From positions 248,001-312,000 of the forward strand of contig NZ_JADPKA010000050.1 of the NCBI RefSeq assembly GCF_023073715.1: 64,000 nt of DNA, given 5' to 3'. The stretch is from Bradyrhizobium sp. 164 (GTDB taxonomy: Bacteria > Pseudomonadota > Alphaproteobacteria > Rhizobiales > Xanthobacteraceae). The position numbers were made by a program, and so were the translations under genes. The notes under the pieces are model-generated. The model did no database searches. It was not told the DNA's origin and was given only the letters and a program-made list of their open reading frames with translations. Every line of letters begins with the position of its first letter. The stretch's first letter is position 1. Shown here one piece after another: positions 15,859-24,429 of the stretch.

Positions 15859-15937
15859 GTCATTCCGGGGCTCGCGAAGCGAGAACCCGGAATCTCGAGA
15901 TTCCGGGTCTGGTCCTTCGGACCATCCCGGAATGACG
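15859..15937. repeat. REP-like palindromic element with three internal hairpins
   Basis: The ends CGTCATTCCGGG and CCCGGAATGACG are inverted repeats. Inside are CTCGCGAAGCGAG (15871-15883), a 24-base perfect palindrome centred on TCTCGAGA (15885-15908), and GGTCCTTCGGACC (15911-15923). Together they could fold into a cloverleaf-like cruciform. From memory this is a widely dispersed intergenic element in Bradyrhizobium and Rhodopseudomonas. It sits between two convergent operons, the usual place for such elements. Confidence 0.85.
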
Positions 15938-15946
15938 ACATTGGAG

Positions 15947-16546
15947 TTACTTCTCTTCCGTAGCCGGCGCCGGCTCGACCTCGTCGTGCTGGGCTTCCGG
16001 ATCGAAGAACTCGCCGGCCGCGGCGATTGCCTCGGCAGCCGCGTCGCGGTCCTCGTTGCGGGTCGAGATGTCCTCGCCGCGGTTGATGCGCTCGGCCTCG
16101 TCCTGGCTGCGCGCGACCGTCACGGTGATGTCGACCTCGACCTCCGGGTGAACGGCGACGGTGACCGTGTGCTTGCCGATTGTCTTGATCGGTGCGTCGA
16201 GCTGCACCTGCGGGCGGTCAAGATGGACGCCGTCGGTTTCGAACGCCATGACGATGTCGCGCACGGTGACCGAGCCGAATAGCTGGCCGGCTTCGGAGGC
16301 CTGGCGGATCACGATGATGTTCTTGCCCTGGATCTTTTCGGCGACCTTGGACGCTTCGCCCTTGGCCTGGAGGTTGCGAGCCTCGAGCTCAGCCTTCATG
16401 CCGTCATACTTGGCACGGTTGTCGGCAGTGGCGCGCAGCGCCTTGCCGCGCTTGAGCAGGAAATTGCGGGCATAGCCGTCGCGAACCTTCACGACTTCGC
16501 CCATCTGGCCGAGCTTGGTGACGCGTTCCAGCAAAATGACTTCCAT
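15947..16546 (-). CDS. rplI: 50S ribosomal protein L9
   Basis: 199 residues. The N-terminal domain MEVILLERVTKLGQMGEVVKV with RDGYARNFLLKRGKA is the rRNA-binding part; the long connecting helix (KAELEARNLQAKGEA) and C-terminal domain follow. It is about 45 residues longer than E. coli L9, ending in an acidic Ala/Glu-rich tail (AAAEAIAAAGEFFDPEAQHD), as is common in Bradyrhizobium. It is the last gene of the rpsF operon. Confidence 0.96.
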   Translation of the reverse strand: MEVILLERVTKLGQMGEVVKVRDGYARNFLLKRGKALRATADNRAKYDGMKAELEARNLQAKGEASKVAEKIQGKNIIVIRQASEAGQLFGSVTVRDIVMAFETDGVHLDRPQVQLDAPIKTIGKHTVTVAVHPEVEVDITVTVARSQDEAERINRGEDISTRNEDRDAAAEAIAAAGEFFDPEAQHDEVEPAPATEEK

Positions 16547-16594
16547 ATTCGTTCTCCTTTGAAGGGATCTGAGTTTCAGTTTCCGGGGTTGAAC

Positions 16595-17626
16595 TTAAGA
16601 GGTTGGCAGCGGCGGCGGCCGCCGGCTGCGCAGGAAGCGCTCGCGGAAGCCGAACACGGCATCCGCAAGACCGAGGATCACCATCGCGATGACAGGCCAT
16701 CCGAACACGACGACGACGGCGTAGGTCGAGCCGAGCCAGAAGGTGCGGCTCTTCAGCGCCAGTGTCAGCGTATGCAGCACGGCAAAACCGGTCAGCGCAT
16801 AGCCCATCATCAGCGCGGCCGTGGTGATCTGCGCGACGATCGCGAGCAGCCCGCCGGTGAAGCAGAAGGCGAGCGCGATGCAGAGCGCCACGAGCGTCAT
16901 CGGCGGCAGCTCGGCCGCCTTCAGGTCCGGCCAGGGACGACGCAGCCGGCCCGACGTCGCGGTCACCTTGGCGCTGAGCCAGAGGCTGAGAGTCAGCGTC
17001 ATCATCGCGACGATGGTGGCGGCGGCCGGTGCAATGCGCACGAGTGCGTCAACGAACTGGCTGGCTTCACCCGAAGTTTGCGGATCGGCGGCGGGGAGGA
17101 GGCGCATCAAGCCCCCCCGCAGCGTGCCGCTGATGGTGTCGGCGTCGGTGCCGAGCGTGAGCAGGGCGGCAATGGTGGTCAGCGCGGCGAAGCCTGCGAT
17201 CCAGAGCAGGATGCGGCCGACCGGATACCACTCGATCTCGGGCTCGGCCGGCGGCTCGACGGCAGAGATATCTGGTGCGACGCTTCCCACTGGCCGGCCA
17301 AGCAGGACGAGATGGCCGAGCCACCAGGCCGGCAATGCGACGGTGACGGCGAAGGCGATGCAGTAGGGCAGGCCGAACAGCGCGCCGAGGCCGATTGCGG
17401 CGGCAATGCCGCCGAGGCACGCGCAAAGCGGCCCCCAGCCGATCGCGGCGACCATCAGCGGCAGCGGTGCGAGATAGAACAGGACGAGCGAGATCAGCGC
17501 GCCCGAGATGATCGAGGCGAACATCAGCGCCGACGCGGCGCCGGCGATCAGGGCTATCAATCCAAAGGCCATCATCAGCTGTCCCGCTCCCTTCGAGCGG
17601 TTAGAGGCGTCGTTTGCCCCAACCAT
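16595..17626 (-). CDS. DUF2232 (YybS-like) polytopic membrane protein
   Basis: 343 residues with about eight hydrophobic helices and no catalytic motif that I recognise. The position between rpsR and rplI is characteristic of the DUF2232 family in Rhizobiales. Function unknown; remote relatives resemble the membrane S-component-like YybS of Firmicutes. The start MVGANDASNRSKG at 17626 is preferred; MMAFGLIAL 17 codons later is an alternative. Confidence 0.82.
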   Translation of the reverse strand: MVGANDASNRSKGAGQLMMAFGLIALIAGAASALMFASIISGALISLVLFYLAPLPLMVAAIGWGPLCACLGGIAAAIGLGALFGLPYCIAFAVTVALPAWWLGHLVLLGRPVGSVAPDISAVEPPAEPEIEWYPVGRILLWIAGFAALTTIAALLTLGTDADTISGTLRGGLMRLLPAADPQTSGEASQFVDALVRIAPAAATIVAMMTLTLSLWLSAKVTATSGRLRRPWPDLKAAELPPMTLVALCIALAFCFTGGLLAIVAQITTAALMMGYALTGFAVLHTLTLALKSRTFWLGSTYAVVVVFGWPVIAMVILGLADAVFGFRERFLRSRRPPPLPTS

Positions 17627-17670
17627 CGGCGACCGGACGACCCGGAGGCCTTATGATTTCAGAATATGAC

Positions 17671-17696
17671 GACCGGCGGCTCAGCGGCCGCCGGTC
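17671..17696 (-). terminator. Intercistronic hairpin between rpsR and the DUF2232 gene
   Basis: GACCGGCGGC (17671-17680) and GCCGCCGGTC (17687-17696) form a perfect 10-base stem with a 6-base loop. No run of T follows on the minus strand, so it may be an attenuator, a processing site or a stabiliser of the upstream rpsF-rpsR message rather than a full terminator. Confidence 0.5.
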
Positions 17697-17708
17697 GAAT
17701 TGGTCGTG

Positions 17709-17948
17709 TCAGCGAATGACGTAGGGCAAGAGGCCCAGGAACCGCGCGCGCTTGATGGCGCGGGCGAGCTCACGCTGCTTCTTCGCGGACACCGCGGTGA
17801 TGCGGCTCGGCACGATCTTGCCGCGCTCAGAGACGTAACGCATCAGCAGCTTGGAGTCCTTGTAGTCGATCTTGGGAGCATTGGTGCCCGTGAACGGGCA
17901 GCTCTTGCGACGACGGAAAAACGGACGGCGTGCACCAGCTTCAGCCAT
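17709..17948 (-). CDS. rpsR: 30S ribosomal protein S18
   Basis: 79 residues (RRPFFRRRKSCPFTG, IDYKDSKLLMRYVSERGKIV, PSRITAVSAKKQRELARAIK), full length for the family. It binds 16S rRNA together with S6, whose gene ends 5 bases upstream. Confidence 0.97.
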   Translation of the reverse strand: MAEAGARRPFFRRRKSCPFTGTNAPKIDYKDSKLLMRYVSERGKIVPSRITAVSAKKQRELARAIKRARFLGLLPYVIR

Positions 17949-17953
17949 TGATC

Positions 17954-18424
17954 TTACTCCGCATCCGCAGTGGTTTCAGCTTCTTCGCGCGGACGGCGCG
18001 GACCGCGGTCACCGCGGAAGCCGCCCTCACGGTCGCCGCGGAAGCCGCCTTCACGCTCGCCGCGGAAGCCACCGCCGCGGTCGTCACGCTCGCGATCACG
18101 ATCGGCCTTGCGCATCATCGCGGACGGGCCTTCCTCAAGCTCCTCGACGCGGACGCTGAGATAGCGGATCACGTCTTCGCTGATGCGCTCCTGGCGCTCG
18201 ATTTCGGCGATCGCCGCGGACGGCGCATCGATGTTGAGCAGCACGAAATGAGCCTTGCGGTTCTTGTTCATGCGATAGGTGAGGGAGCGAACGCCCCAAT
18301 TCTCGGTCTTGGTGACCTTGCCGCCGAGACCCTCGACGATACCGGTCATCTGTGCAGTCAGCTCTTCGACCTGCTGCGGGCTCGCGTCCTGACGCGCGAG
18401 AAAAACATGCTCGTAAAGAGGCAT
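17954..18424 (-). CDS. rpsF: 30S ribosomal protein S6 with repetitive Arg/Gly tail
   Basis: 156 residues from the ATG at 18422-18424 (MPLYEHVFLARQDASP), with GGAAAGGA upstream; a longer reading is not needed. The S6 fold runs to about residue 100 (NWGVRSLTYRMNKNRKAHFV, IRYLSVRVEELEEGPS). The C-terminal extension contains near-identical FRGEREGG/FRGDREGG/FRGDRG repeats, an RGG-like basic tail. First gene of the operon. Confidence 0.97.
   Translation of the reverse strand: MPLYEHVFLARQDASPQQVEELTAQMTGIVEGLGGKVTKTENWGVRSLTYRMNKNRKAHFVLLNIDAPSAAIAEIERQERISEDVIRYLSVRVEELEEGPSAMMRKADRDRERDDRGGGFRGEREGGFRGDREGGFRGDRGPRRPREEAETTADAE
18007..18078. repeat. Three 24-base tandem repeats inside the rpsF 3' end
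   Basis: Units at 18007-18030, 18031-18054 and 18055-18078 share the core CCGCGGAAGCC and encode the FRG(D/E)REGG repeats of the S6 tail. The copy number could vary between strains by slippage. Confidence 0.8.
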
Positions 18425-18615
18425 GGAAGTCCTTTCCTCATGTTGGCGCATCGCCCGGCGTCAAGCCCTTAAGAGACCTTCGGAAAGGACTCTGGGATTA
18501 AGCTCAGAAGGCGGAAACACGGGACGACGGGCCGACTGGCCCTGCCACACCAAAATCACGAATGATTTGCTGAGACCGTCCGTTCAGCTCCCGGCCGGGG
18601 TCTGCGGATGTGCGC

Positions 18616-18643
18616 CTTATACGGATTTTGGCCGGCTTTGCAA
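18616..18643 (-). promoter_or_regulatory. Predicted rpsF promoter
   Basis: On the minus strand TTGCAA (18638-18643) and TATAAG (18616-18621) are separated by 16 bases. The resulting 5' UTR would be unusually long and could carry a ribosomal-protein-responsive leader (S6:S18 autoregulation is known in many bacteria), but I did not fold it into the published motif. Confidence 0.5.
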
Positions 18644-18711
18644 GGTTGGGGGCCAAGTCTCGGCTCGCACAACCGAAGGCGGGTGGTGGTCGGCCCGCAA
18701 ATCGAATCAGC

Positions 18712-18740
18712 TTGACCTGTTTGTTTGTATGGCATACAAA
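18712..18740 (+). promoter_or_regulatory. Promoter and operator of the TetR-desaturase operon
   Basis: TTTGTATG-G-CATACAAA (18724-18740) is a perfect 17-base palindrome. TTGACC (18712-18717) is a good -35 box, and TACAAA (18735-18740) lies 17 bases downstream as a weak -10. The palindrome fills the spacer and would block polymerase when bound. The Shine-Dalgarno GGGAGGA and the TetR start codon follow at 18750-18763. Confidence 0.75.
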
Positions 18741-18760
18741 GAAGTCAGCGGGAGGATCCA

Positions 18761-19468
18761 ATGGCAGACAATTCTGCCCATGCTCCGTTTGAACCGGGCG
18801 CCAGCGACCCCAAGCACGCCGCGCGCGCCACACGCACGGCCGGCCGCAAGATGCGGTCGCTGCTGTTGGATGCGGCAAGCCCGCTGTTCCGGGAGCGGGG
18901 GCTGTCGGGCACGTCGATCACCGACATCGCGGCCGCGGCGGACGCGTTCCCGAGCCAGATCACCTACTACTTCCGCACCAAGGAGGCGCTGTTCGTCGAA
19001 TGTGCCTGCCGCGAGCTGCTGTATCTGGCGCGCGCAACGGAACAGGCGGCGCTGAGGACGCGCACGCCGCAGGAATACACGCACGCGCTGGCGGAGACGG
19101 TCACGGCGAGCGATTCGGTCGCCTTCTTCGCCGAGGCGCTGACGCTGACGCGGCGTCGCCAGGATCTCGCACCCCTGGTCGAGCGCACCATCGAGCGCCT
19201 GCACAGCGAAGGCGCGCGGGCCTATGCAAGCCAGGTCGCACGACACGGCTGGCGCACGCTGCGCGCGCCCGATGAAAGCTCGCGGCGGTTCTGGGCCGTT
19301 GCCATCGGCGTCATCCTCGAAGGCTACGCCATGGGCCGATCGCCGGAGGAGCTCTGCAGCGAGATGCTGCGCGTGCTCGGTGAGCAGGCGAAATCCACGG
19401 GCGAGGCTGCGCGCCTGCGTCTTGTCGAGCAGCGCGACGCGCCGAGCAATTCGAACGAGGAGAGTTAG
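18761..19468 (+). CDS. TetR-family transcriptional regulator of the desaturase operon
   Basis: 235 residues from ATG 18761 (MADNSAHAPFEPGAS), chosen for GGGAGGA at 7-base spacing. The HTH is at LLLDAASPLFRERGLSGTSI and DIAAAADAFPSQITYYFRTK. The gene directly precedes a fatty acid desaturase (3-base gap) and a strong palindrome overlaps its promoter. By analogy with DesT/FabR-type control it probably senses acyl-CoA or membrane lipid composition, but the ligand is inferred only. Confidence 0.88.
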   Translation: MADNSAHAPFEPGASDPKHAARATRTAGRKMRSLLLDAASPLFRERGLSGTSITDIAAAADAFPSQITYYFRTKEALFVECACRELLYLARATEQAALRTRTPQEYTHALAETVTASDSVAFFAEALTLTRRRQDLAPLVERTIERLHSEGARAYASQVARHGWRTLRAPDESSRRFWAVAIGVILEGYAMGRSPEELCSEMLRVLGEQAKSTGEAARLRLVEQRDAPSNSNEES

Positions 19469-19471
19469 GCC

Positions 19472-20497
19472 ATGACCGCGCTTCGCATGCGTGCCCGCGA
19501 TTTCCTGACCGACGATCAATTGGCCGACGTGCGCCAGCGCGTGACGTGGAAGGGCGTTGCGCTGATCGCGCACGCCTGGGCGCTCATCATCGGTGCGATC
19601 GCTCTGGTCGCGTGGTGGCCCAATCCGCTGACGTACATTCTCGCCGTCGCCATCATCGGCTCGCGCCAGCTTGGACTTGCCATCCTCATGCATGACGGCG
19701 CGCATGGCTGCTTGTCCGCCGATGAGAAAACCAATCTGGCGCTGAGCCAATGGTTCTGTGCCTATCCGCTGTTTGCGGAGACGCGGAGCTACCGGCGCTA
19801 TCACTTGCAGCATCACGCGCGCACCCAGCAGGACGACGATCCCGATCTGGTGCTGTCGGCGCCGTTTCCGATCACCAAGCTGAGCTATCGCCGCAAGTTC
19901 ATTCGCGACATCACCGGACAGACCGGCTACCAGCAGCGCAAGGCGCAATTGCTCAACGCGCTCGGGCCAAAGGACTGGGCATGGCGGCAGCGTGCGGCGC
20001 ATTTCTGGGAGAAGCTCGGCCCACAATGCGTCGTCAATGCCGCAATGTTCGCTGCGCTCGCGGCGGCCGGCGTGTGGTGGGCCTATCCATTGCTATGGCT
20101 GGTGCCGCTGCTGACCTGGATGATGGTCATCACCCGCATCCGCAACATCGCCGAGCACGCCGTCGTCCCTGACAGCAATGATCCCTTGCGCAACACTCGG
20201 ACCACGCATGCCAATTTTCTCGAGCGCCTGTTCATCGCCCCGTACTACGTGAATTATCATCTCGAGCATCACCTCTTGTTCTATGTGCCCTGCTACAATT
20301 TGCCGAAGGTGCATCGCCTGCTGAGCGCCAGCCGGCATGCCGACCGCATGGAGGTGCAGCCGGGCTACGCCGCGGTGCTGCGGCTTGCCACCGCGAAGCC
20401 AAATCAGGACGATCGGCCGGGGCAACTGGTCAACAGCGCGCGCCGCGCGCGGGCGGGGGCAGAGGTCGACGTCAACCAGACGGCCGGCGGATTCTAG
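19472..20497 (+). CDS. Membrane fatty acid desaturase
   Basis: 341 residues with hydrophobic pairs around residues 30-70 and 190-215. The three histidine boxes of the di-iron desaturase/hydroxylase superfamily are present: HDGAH (HxxxH), HLQHH (HxxHH) and HLEHH (HxxHH near the C-terminus). It introduces a double bond into (or hydroxylates) an acyl chain at the inner membrane. It is co-transcribed with the TetR gene. Confidence 0.88.
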   Translation: MTALRMRARDFLTDDQLADVRQRVTWKGVALIAHAWALIIGAIALVAWWPNPLTYILAVAIIGSRQLGLAILMHDGAHGCLSADEKTNLALSQWFCAYPLFAETRSYRRYHLQHHARTQQDDDPDLVLSAPFPITKLSYRRKFIRDITGQTGYQQRKAQLLNALGPKDWAWRQRAAHFWEKLGPQCVVNAAMFAALAAAGVWWAYPLLWLVPLLTWMMVITRIRNIAEHAVVPDSNDPLRNTRTTHANFLERLFIAPYYVNYHLEHHLLFYVPCYNLPKVHRLLSASRHADRMEVQPGYAAVLRLATAKPNQDDRPGQLVNSARRARAGAEVDVNQTAGGF

Positions 20498-20669
20498 GAA
20501 ACCGTATCACCGGTTGAATCCGGCCGGGGTTCCCATCTTGGCTTGACATTCCGACCCCGGACAGTGTCTACGGCCCCCTTTGGAGCGTGATCCGGAACCT
20601 TGGGCTGAGGCCGCGCGTAGTCGGCTGCCGGTTCTCGTGAGGATCACGCCCGACATGCAGGGAGCGCCG

Positions 20670-21629
20670 ATGACGGCAGCATTTACATTTCCGGGGCAGG
20701 GGTCCCAGGCGGTTGGCATGGGCAAGGCCCTCGCCGACGCCTTTCCGGCAGCGCGCGCCCTGTTCGACGAGGTCGATGCTGCGCTTGGGGAGAAATTGAC
20801 GGCGACCATTTGGGATGGTCCGGCCGAGACCCTTCAGCTTACCGAAAACGCCCAGCCAGCGCTGATGGCGGTCTCCCTCGCAACCCTGCGCGTGCTGGAG
20901 AGTGAAGCCGGTTTTTCCGTCGGGCGGGACGCAGCCTTCGTCGCTGGCCACTCGCTTGGTGAATATTCGGCGCTGGCTGCGGCCGGCGGCCTGAGCATCT
21001 CCGATACCGCTCGGCTGCTTCGCACCCGCGGTCTCGCAATGCAAAAAGCCGTGCCAGTCGGTGCCGGCGCAATGGCCGCGCTGCTTGGCCTCGACTACGA
21101 GGCCGCCATCGAGGTCGCCGATGAGGCGGCGCAGGGGCAGGTCTGCCAGGCCGCCAACGACAATGGCGGCGGGCAGGTGGTGGTCTCCGGCGACAAGGCG
21201 GCGGTCGATCGCGCCGTCGAGATCGCCAAGGGCAAGGGCGCCAAGCGCGCGATGCTGCTGCCGGTGTCGGCGCCGTTTCATTGCAAGCTGATGCAACCGG
21301 CCGCCGACGCCATGGCGGAGGCGCTCTCGACGGTCACGATCAAGGCGCCGGCCGCGCCGTTGGTGTCGAACGTGCTGGCGAGCGCCATCACCGATCCCGA
21401 CGAGATCCGTCGCCGCCTGGTCGAGCAGGTCACGGGCACGGTGCGCTGGCGTGAATCGGTCGCCTATATGGCAGGGCAGGGCGTCACCCGTTTCTTCGAG
21501 ATCGGCGCGGGCAAGGTGCTTACGGGACTCGTCAAGCGCATTGCGGACGGTGCCGTCGGCGTTGCGGTTGGCGGTCCGAGCGATATCGCTGCCGCCAAGG
21601 ATGCACTGGCCGCTGCCAAGCAGGCTTAG
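20670..21629 (+). CDS. fabD: Malonyl-CoA:ACP transacylase
   Basis: 319 residues from ATG 20670 (MTAAFTFPGQGSQ), with GGAG 5 bases upstream. The nucleophile Ser95 lies in GHSLGEYSAL, and the catalytic His in APFHCKLMQPAA (about 204). It loads malonate onto ACP for fatty acid elongation. First gene of fabD-fabG-acpP-fabF. Confidence 0.96.
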   Translation: MTAAFTFPGQGSQAVGMGKALADAFPAARALFDEVDAALGEKLTATIWDGPAETLQLTENAQPALMAVSLATLRVLESEAGFSVGRDAAFVAGHSLGEYSALAAAGGLSISDTARLLRTRGLAMQKAVPVGAGAMAALLGLDYEAAIEVADEAAQGQVCQAANDNGGGQVVVSGDKAAVDRAVEIAKGKGAKRAMLLPVSAPFHCKLMQPAADAMAEALSTVTIKAPAAPLVSNVLASAITDPDEIRRRLVEQVTGTVRWRESVAYMAGQGVTRFFEIGAGKVLTGLVKRIADGAVGVAVGGPSDIAAAKDALAAAKQA

Positions 21630-21640
21630 AGGAGTACTTC

Positions 21641-22378
21641 ATGTTCGATCTGACTGGCAGAAAGGCGCTCGTCACCGGCGCGACCGGCGGCATCGGCGGC
21701 GCGATCGCGCAGGCGCTGCATGCGCAGGGCGCTGCCGTTGCGATTTCCGGAACACGCAAGGACGTGCTGGACGAGCTTGCCGGCAGGCTCGGCGAGCGCG
21801 CCTTTGTGCTGCCCTGCAACCTCTCCAAGGCCGATGAGGTCGAAGCGCTGGTGCCCGCCGCGGAAGCCGCGATGGGACAAGTCGACATCCTCATCGCCAA
21901 TGCCGGCATCACCCGCGACAATCTCTTCGTGCAGCTTCGCGATGAGGATTGGGAGGAGGTCATCAATGTCAATCTGACCGCGACCTTCCGCCTGGCGCGC
22001 GCGGCGACCAAATTGATGATGCGCAAGCGCTTCGGCCGCATCATCGCCATCACTTCGGTGGTCGGCGTCACCGGCAATCCGGGACAGGGCAATTATACAG
22101 CATCGAAAGCGGGCCTGATCGGCATGATCAAGACGCTCGGCGCCGAATACGCCAAGCGCGGCGTGACCGCCAATTGCATCGCGCCCGGCTTCATCAAGAC
22201 GCCGATGACGGATGCGCTCAATGACAAGCAGCGCGAAACGATTCTGACCAAGGTTCCGGCTGCCCGCCTGGGGACGCCCGAAGACATCGCGGCAGCCGCC
22301 GTCTACCTGAGCTCGAACGAAGCGGCTTACGTCACCGGGCAAACCATCCACGTCAACGGCGGCATGGCCATGATCTGA
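21641..22378 (+). CDS. fabG: 3-oxoacyl-ACP reductase
   Basis: 245 residues. The SDR nucleotide motif TGATGGIGGAIA, NAGITRDNLF, and the Ser-Tyr-Lys catalytic set (ITSVVG...GNYTASKAG) are intact. It uses NADPH to reduce beta-ketoacyl-ACP. 11 bases after fabD with AGAGGAG upstream of the start. Confidence 0.96.
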   Translation: MFDLTGRKALVTGATGGIGGAIAQALHAQGAAVAISGTRKDVLDELAGRLGERAFVLPCNLSKADEVEALVPAAEAAMGQVDILIANAGITRDNLFVQLRDEDWEEVINVNLTATFRLARAATKLMMRKRFGRIIAITSVVGVTGNPGQGNYTASKAGLIGMIKTLGAEYAKRGVTANCIAPGFIKTPMTDALNDKQRETILTKVPAARLGTPEDIAAAAVYLSSNEAAYVTGQTIHVNGGMAMI

Positions 22379-22690
22379 CGCCTCGTGCCGCACCGCCGGT
22401 CAGACCGGTGCCGGATGCGGCAAACGGCCGTTTCCGGAGCGAAATGAGGCTTGTAGTCAAGGCAATTGAAGTATGATAACCGGACCTACAACGGATGGGC
22501 AAAGAACGCCATTGCAGGTTTTTGAAACCCTGTATATTGGCGATGCGGAGCCTTTGGCCGTCGTTCGCCGGGGCCTGCATCGGTTAGGATGGGCCAAATC
22601 AAAGTTCGTAAGCGAAGGCAGTCAAACGACCACGACGGCTCGTATCGTCCCGGGGGGTCGGGTCTACAGGGAACAACACGAGGTTAAGCA
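22379..22690. other. fabG-acpP intergenic region
   Basis: 312 bases without a gene. GCACCG/CGGTGC arms near 22390-22411 could form a weak terminator for fabG. A promoter-like TTGCAG...TATATT pair (22512-22538, 15-base spacing) may drive acpP, which needs much higher expression than fabD-fabG. GAGGTTAAGCA precedes the acpP start codon. Confidence 0.4.
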
Positions 22691-22930
22691 ATGAGTGACA
22701 TTGGCGAGCGGGTTAAGAAGATCGTGGTCGAACACCTTGGTGTTGAACCCGAGAAGGTTGTCGACAACGCGAGCTTCATCGACGACCTCGGCGCCGACAG
22801 TCTGGACACCGTCGAACTGGTGATGGCGTTCGAAGAGGAATTCGGTTGCGAGATTCCGGACGACGCTGCGGAAACGATTCTCACCGTCGGCGACGCTACG
22901 AAGTTTCTCGAGAAGAACGCGAAGAGCTAA
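22691..22930 (+). CDS. acpP: Acyl carrier protein
   Basis: 79 residues, highly acidic. The phosphopantetheine attachment site is Ser37 in the DSL motif (GADSLDTVEL). Carries acyl intermediates for fatty acid and lipid A synthesis. Confidence 0.98.
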   Translation: MSDIGERVKKIVVEHLGVEPEKVVDNASFIDDLGADSLDTVELVMAFEEEFGCEIPDDAAETILTVGDATKFLEKNAKS

Positions 22931-22959
22931 GGCTCTTCAATTTCGCGGGGACAACATTG

Positions 22960-22996
22960 AAACCGGACGGGCCGCTTCGCAGCGGTCAGCCGGTTT
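22960..22996 (+). terminator. Attenuator or terminator hairpin between acpP and fabF
   Basis: AAACCGG (22960-22966) pairs with CCGGTTT (22990-22996); inside, CCGCT and AGCGG make a second stem around TTCGC. TTTCTTGTT follows. It probably ends most acpP transcripts and so lowers fabF expression relative to acpP. Confidence 0.7.
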
Positions 22997-23038
22997 CTTG
23001 TTATTGGCCGTGAATCTTTCGATACGGAGTTTTCGGAT

Positions 23039-24304
23039 ATGAGGCGGGTCGTCGTCACGGGTCTCGGCATGGTGTCGCCACTCGGCTGTGGCGTCGAGCC
23101 GACCTGGAAGCGCATCCTCAACGGCGAGAGCGGTGCGCGCAGAATCGAGAGCTTCGACGTCTCCGATCTTCAGACCAAGATCGCCTGCACGGTCGTGCGC
23201 GGCGACGGGTCGAACGACACGTTCAATCCTGACAAGTGGATGGAGCCGAAGGACCAGCGCAAGGTCGACGACTTCATCATCTTCGGCATGGCCGCAGCCG
23301 GCCAGGCGCTCGACGATGCCAACTGGCATCCCGAGACCGAAGAGGACAAGTGCGCGACCGGCACCATGATCGGGTCCGGCATAGGCGGCCTCAACGGCAT
23401 TGCCGACACCGCGATCCTGCTCAAGGAGCGTGGGCCGCGCCGAGTGTCGCCGTTCTTCATTCCCGGTCGTCTGATCAACCTCGCCTCTGGCTACGTGTCG
23501 ATCGCGCACGGGCTGAAGGGACCGAACCATTCGGTGGTCACAGCCTGCTCGACCGGCGCGCACGCGGTCGGCGATGCCGCTCGCCTGATTGCGCTCGGCG
23601 ATGCCGACGTCATGGTTGCCGGCGGTGCGGAATCGCCGATCAGCCGTATCGGCATTGCCGGATTCAATGCCGCGCGCGCGCTGTCCACCGGTTTCAACGA
23701 GACGCCCGAAAAGGCCTCGCGTCCCTATGACAAGGACCGTGACGGCTTCGTGATGGGTGAGGGCGCCGGCGTCCTGGTGCTCGAGGAGCTCGAGCACGCC
23801 AGGCGACGCGGCGCAAGGATCTATGCCGAGGTGATCGGCTACGGCCTTTCCGGCGATGCGTATCACATTACCTCGCCGTCGCCCGATGGCGATGGCGGCT
23901 TCCGCAGCATGTCGGCCGCGCTCAAGCGTGCTGGTCTCACCGCATCCGATCTCGACTACATCAATGCGCACGGCACCTCGACACCGCTCGGCGACGAGAT
24001 CGAACTCGGTGCGGTGGAGCGCCTGCTCGGTAACGCTGCCTCCAAGGTTGCGATGTCCTCGACCAAATCGTCGACGGGTCATCTCCTCGGCGCGGCCGGT
24101 GCGATCGAGGCGATCTTCGCCATTCTTGCGATTCGCGATAATGTCGTGCCGCCGACCATCAATCTCGACAATCCGTCGGTCGAGACCGCGATTGATCTCG
24201 TGCCGCACACGGCGAAGAAGCGTGAGGTCAATGTCGCATTGTCGAACTCTTTTGGTTTTGGTGGCACCAATGCGTCGGTGATCGTCCGGCGTTTGGCCAA
24301 TTAG
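23039..24304 (+). CDS. fabF: 3-oxoacyl-ACP synthase II
   Basis: 421 residues. The Cys-His-His triad is visible: Cys in VVTACSTGAHA, His in NAHGTSTPLGD, His in STGHLLGAAGA. The GFGGTNAS motif is near the C-terminus. It condenses malonyl-ACP with acyl-ACP. Downstream of acpP, with ATACGGAG before the start. Confidence 0.97.
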   Translation: MRRVVVTGLGMVSPLGCGVEPTWKRILNGESGARRIESFDVSDLQTKIACTVVRGDGSNDTFNPDKWMEPKDQRKVDDFIIFGMAAAGQALDDANWHPETEEDKCATGTMIGSGIGGLNGIADTAILLKERGPRRVSPFFIPGRLINLASGYVSIAHGLKGPNHSVVTACSTGAHAVGDAARLIALGDADVMVAGGAESPISRIGIAGFNAARALSTGFNETPEKASRPYDKDRDGFVMGEGAGVLVLEELEHARRRGARIYAEVIGYGLSGDAYHITSPSPDGDGGFRSMSAALKRAGLTASDLDYINAHGTSTPLGDEIELGAVERLLGNAASKVAMSSTKSSTGHLLGAAGAIEAIFAILAIRDNVVPPTINLDNPSVETAIDLVPHTAKKREVNVALSNSFGFGGTNASVIVRRLAN

Positions 24305-24429
24305 TTTGTGTTTGAGACGAATCCACCGTTTTGCCGTATTCGGCGATAGTCATAGAAGTGGGCGCGTGCATTTGGCTCGGCAAGTCATTGTCAGGCCGCG
24401 ATTGAACCGGCAGGATTCAGGTTGCTTCG

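Larger units (their letters stand above)
18425..18760. other. Divergent intergenic region between rpsF and a TetR gene
   Basis: 336 bases without a supported gene. Its left part holds a long rpsF leader (about 185-190 bases between the predicted -10 and the start codon). The right part holds the TetR promoter and operator. Confidence 0.6.

Noticed and set aside
18725..18760. Upstream start for the TetR protein inside the palindrome
   Set aside because: Would put the start codon within the operator; the ATG at 18761 has a proper ribosome site.
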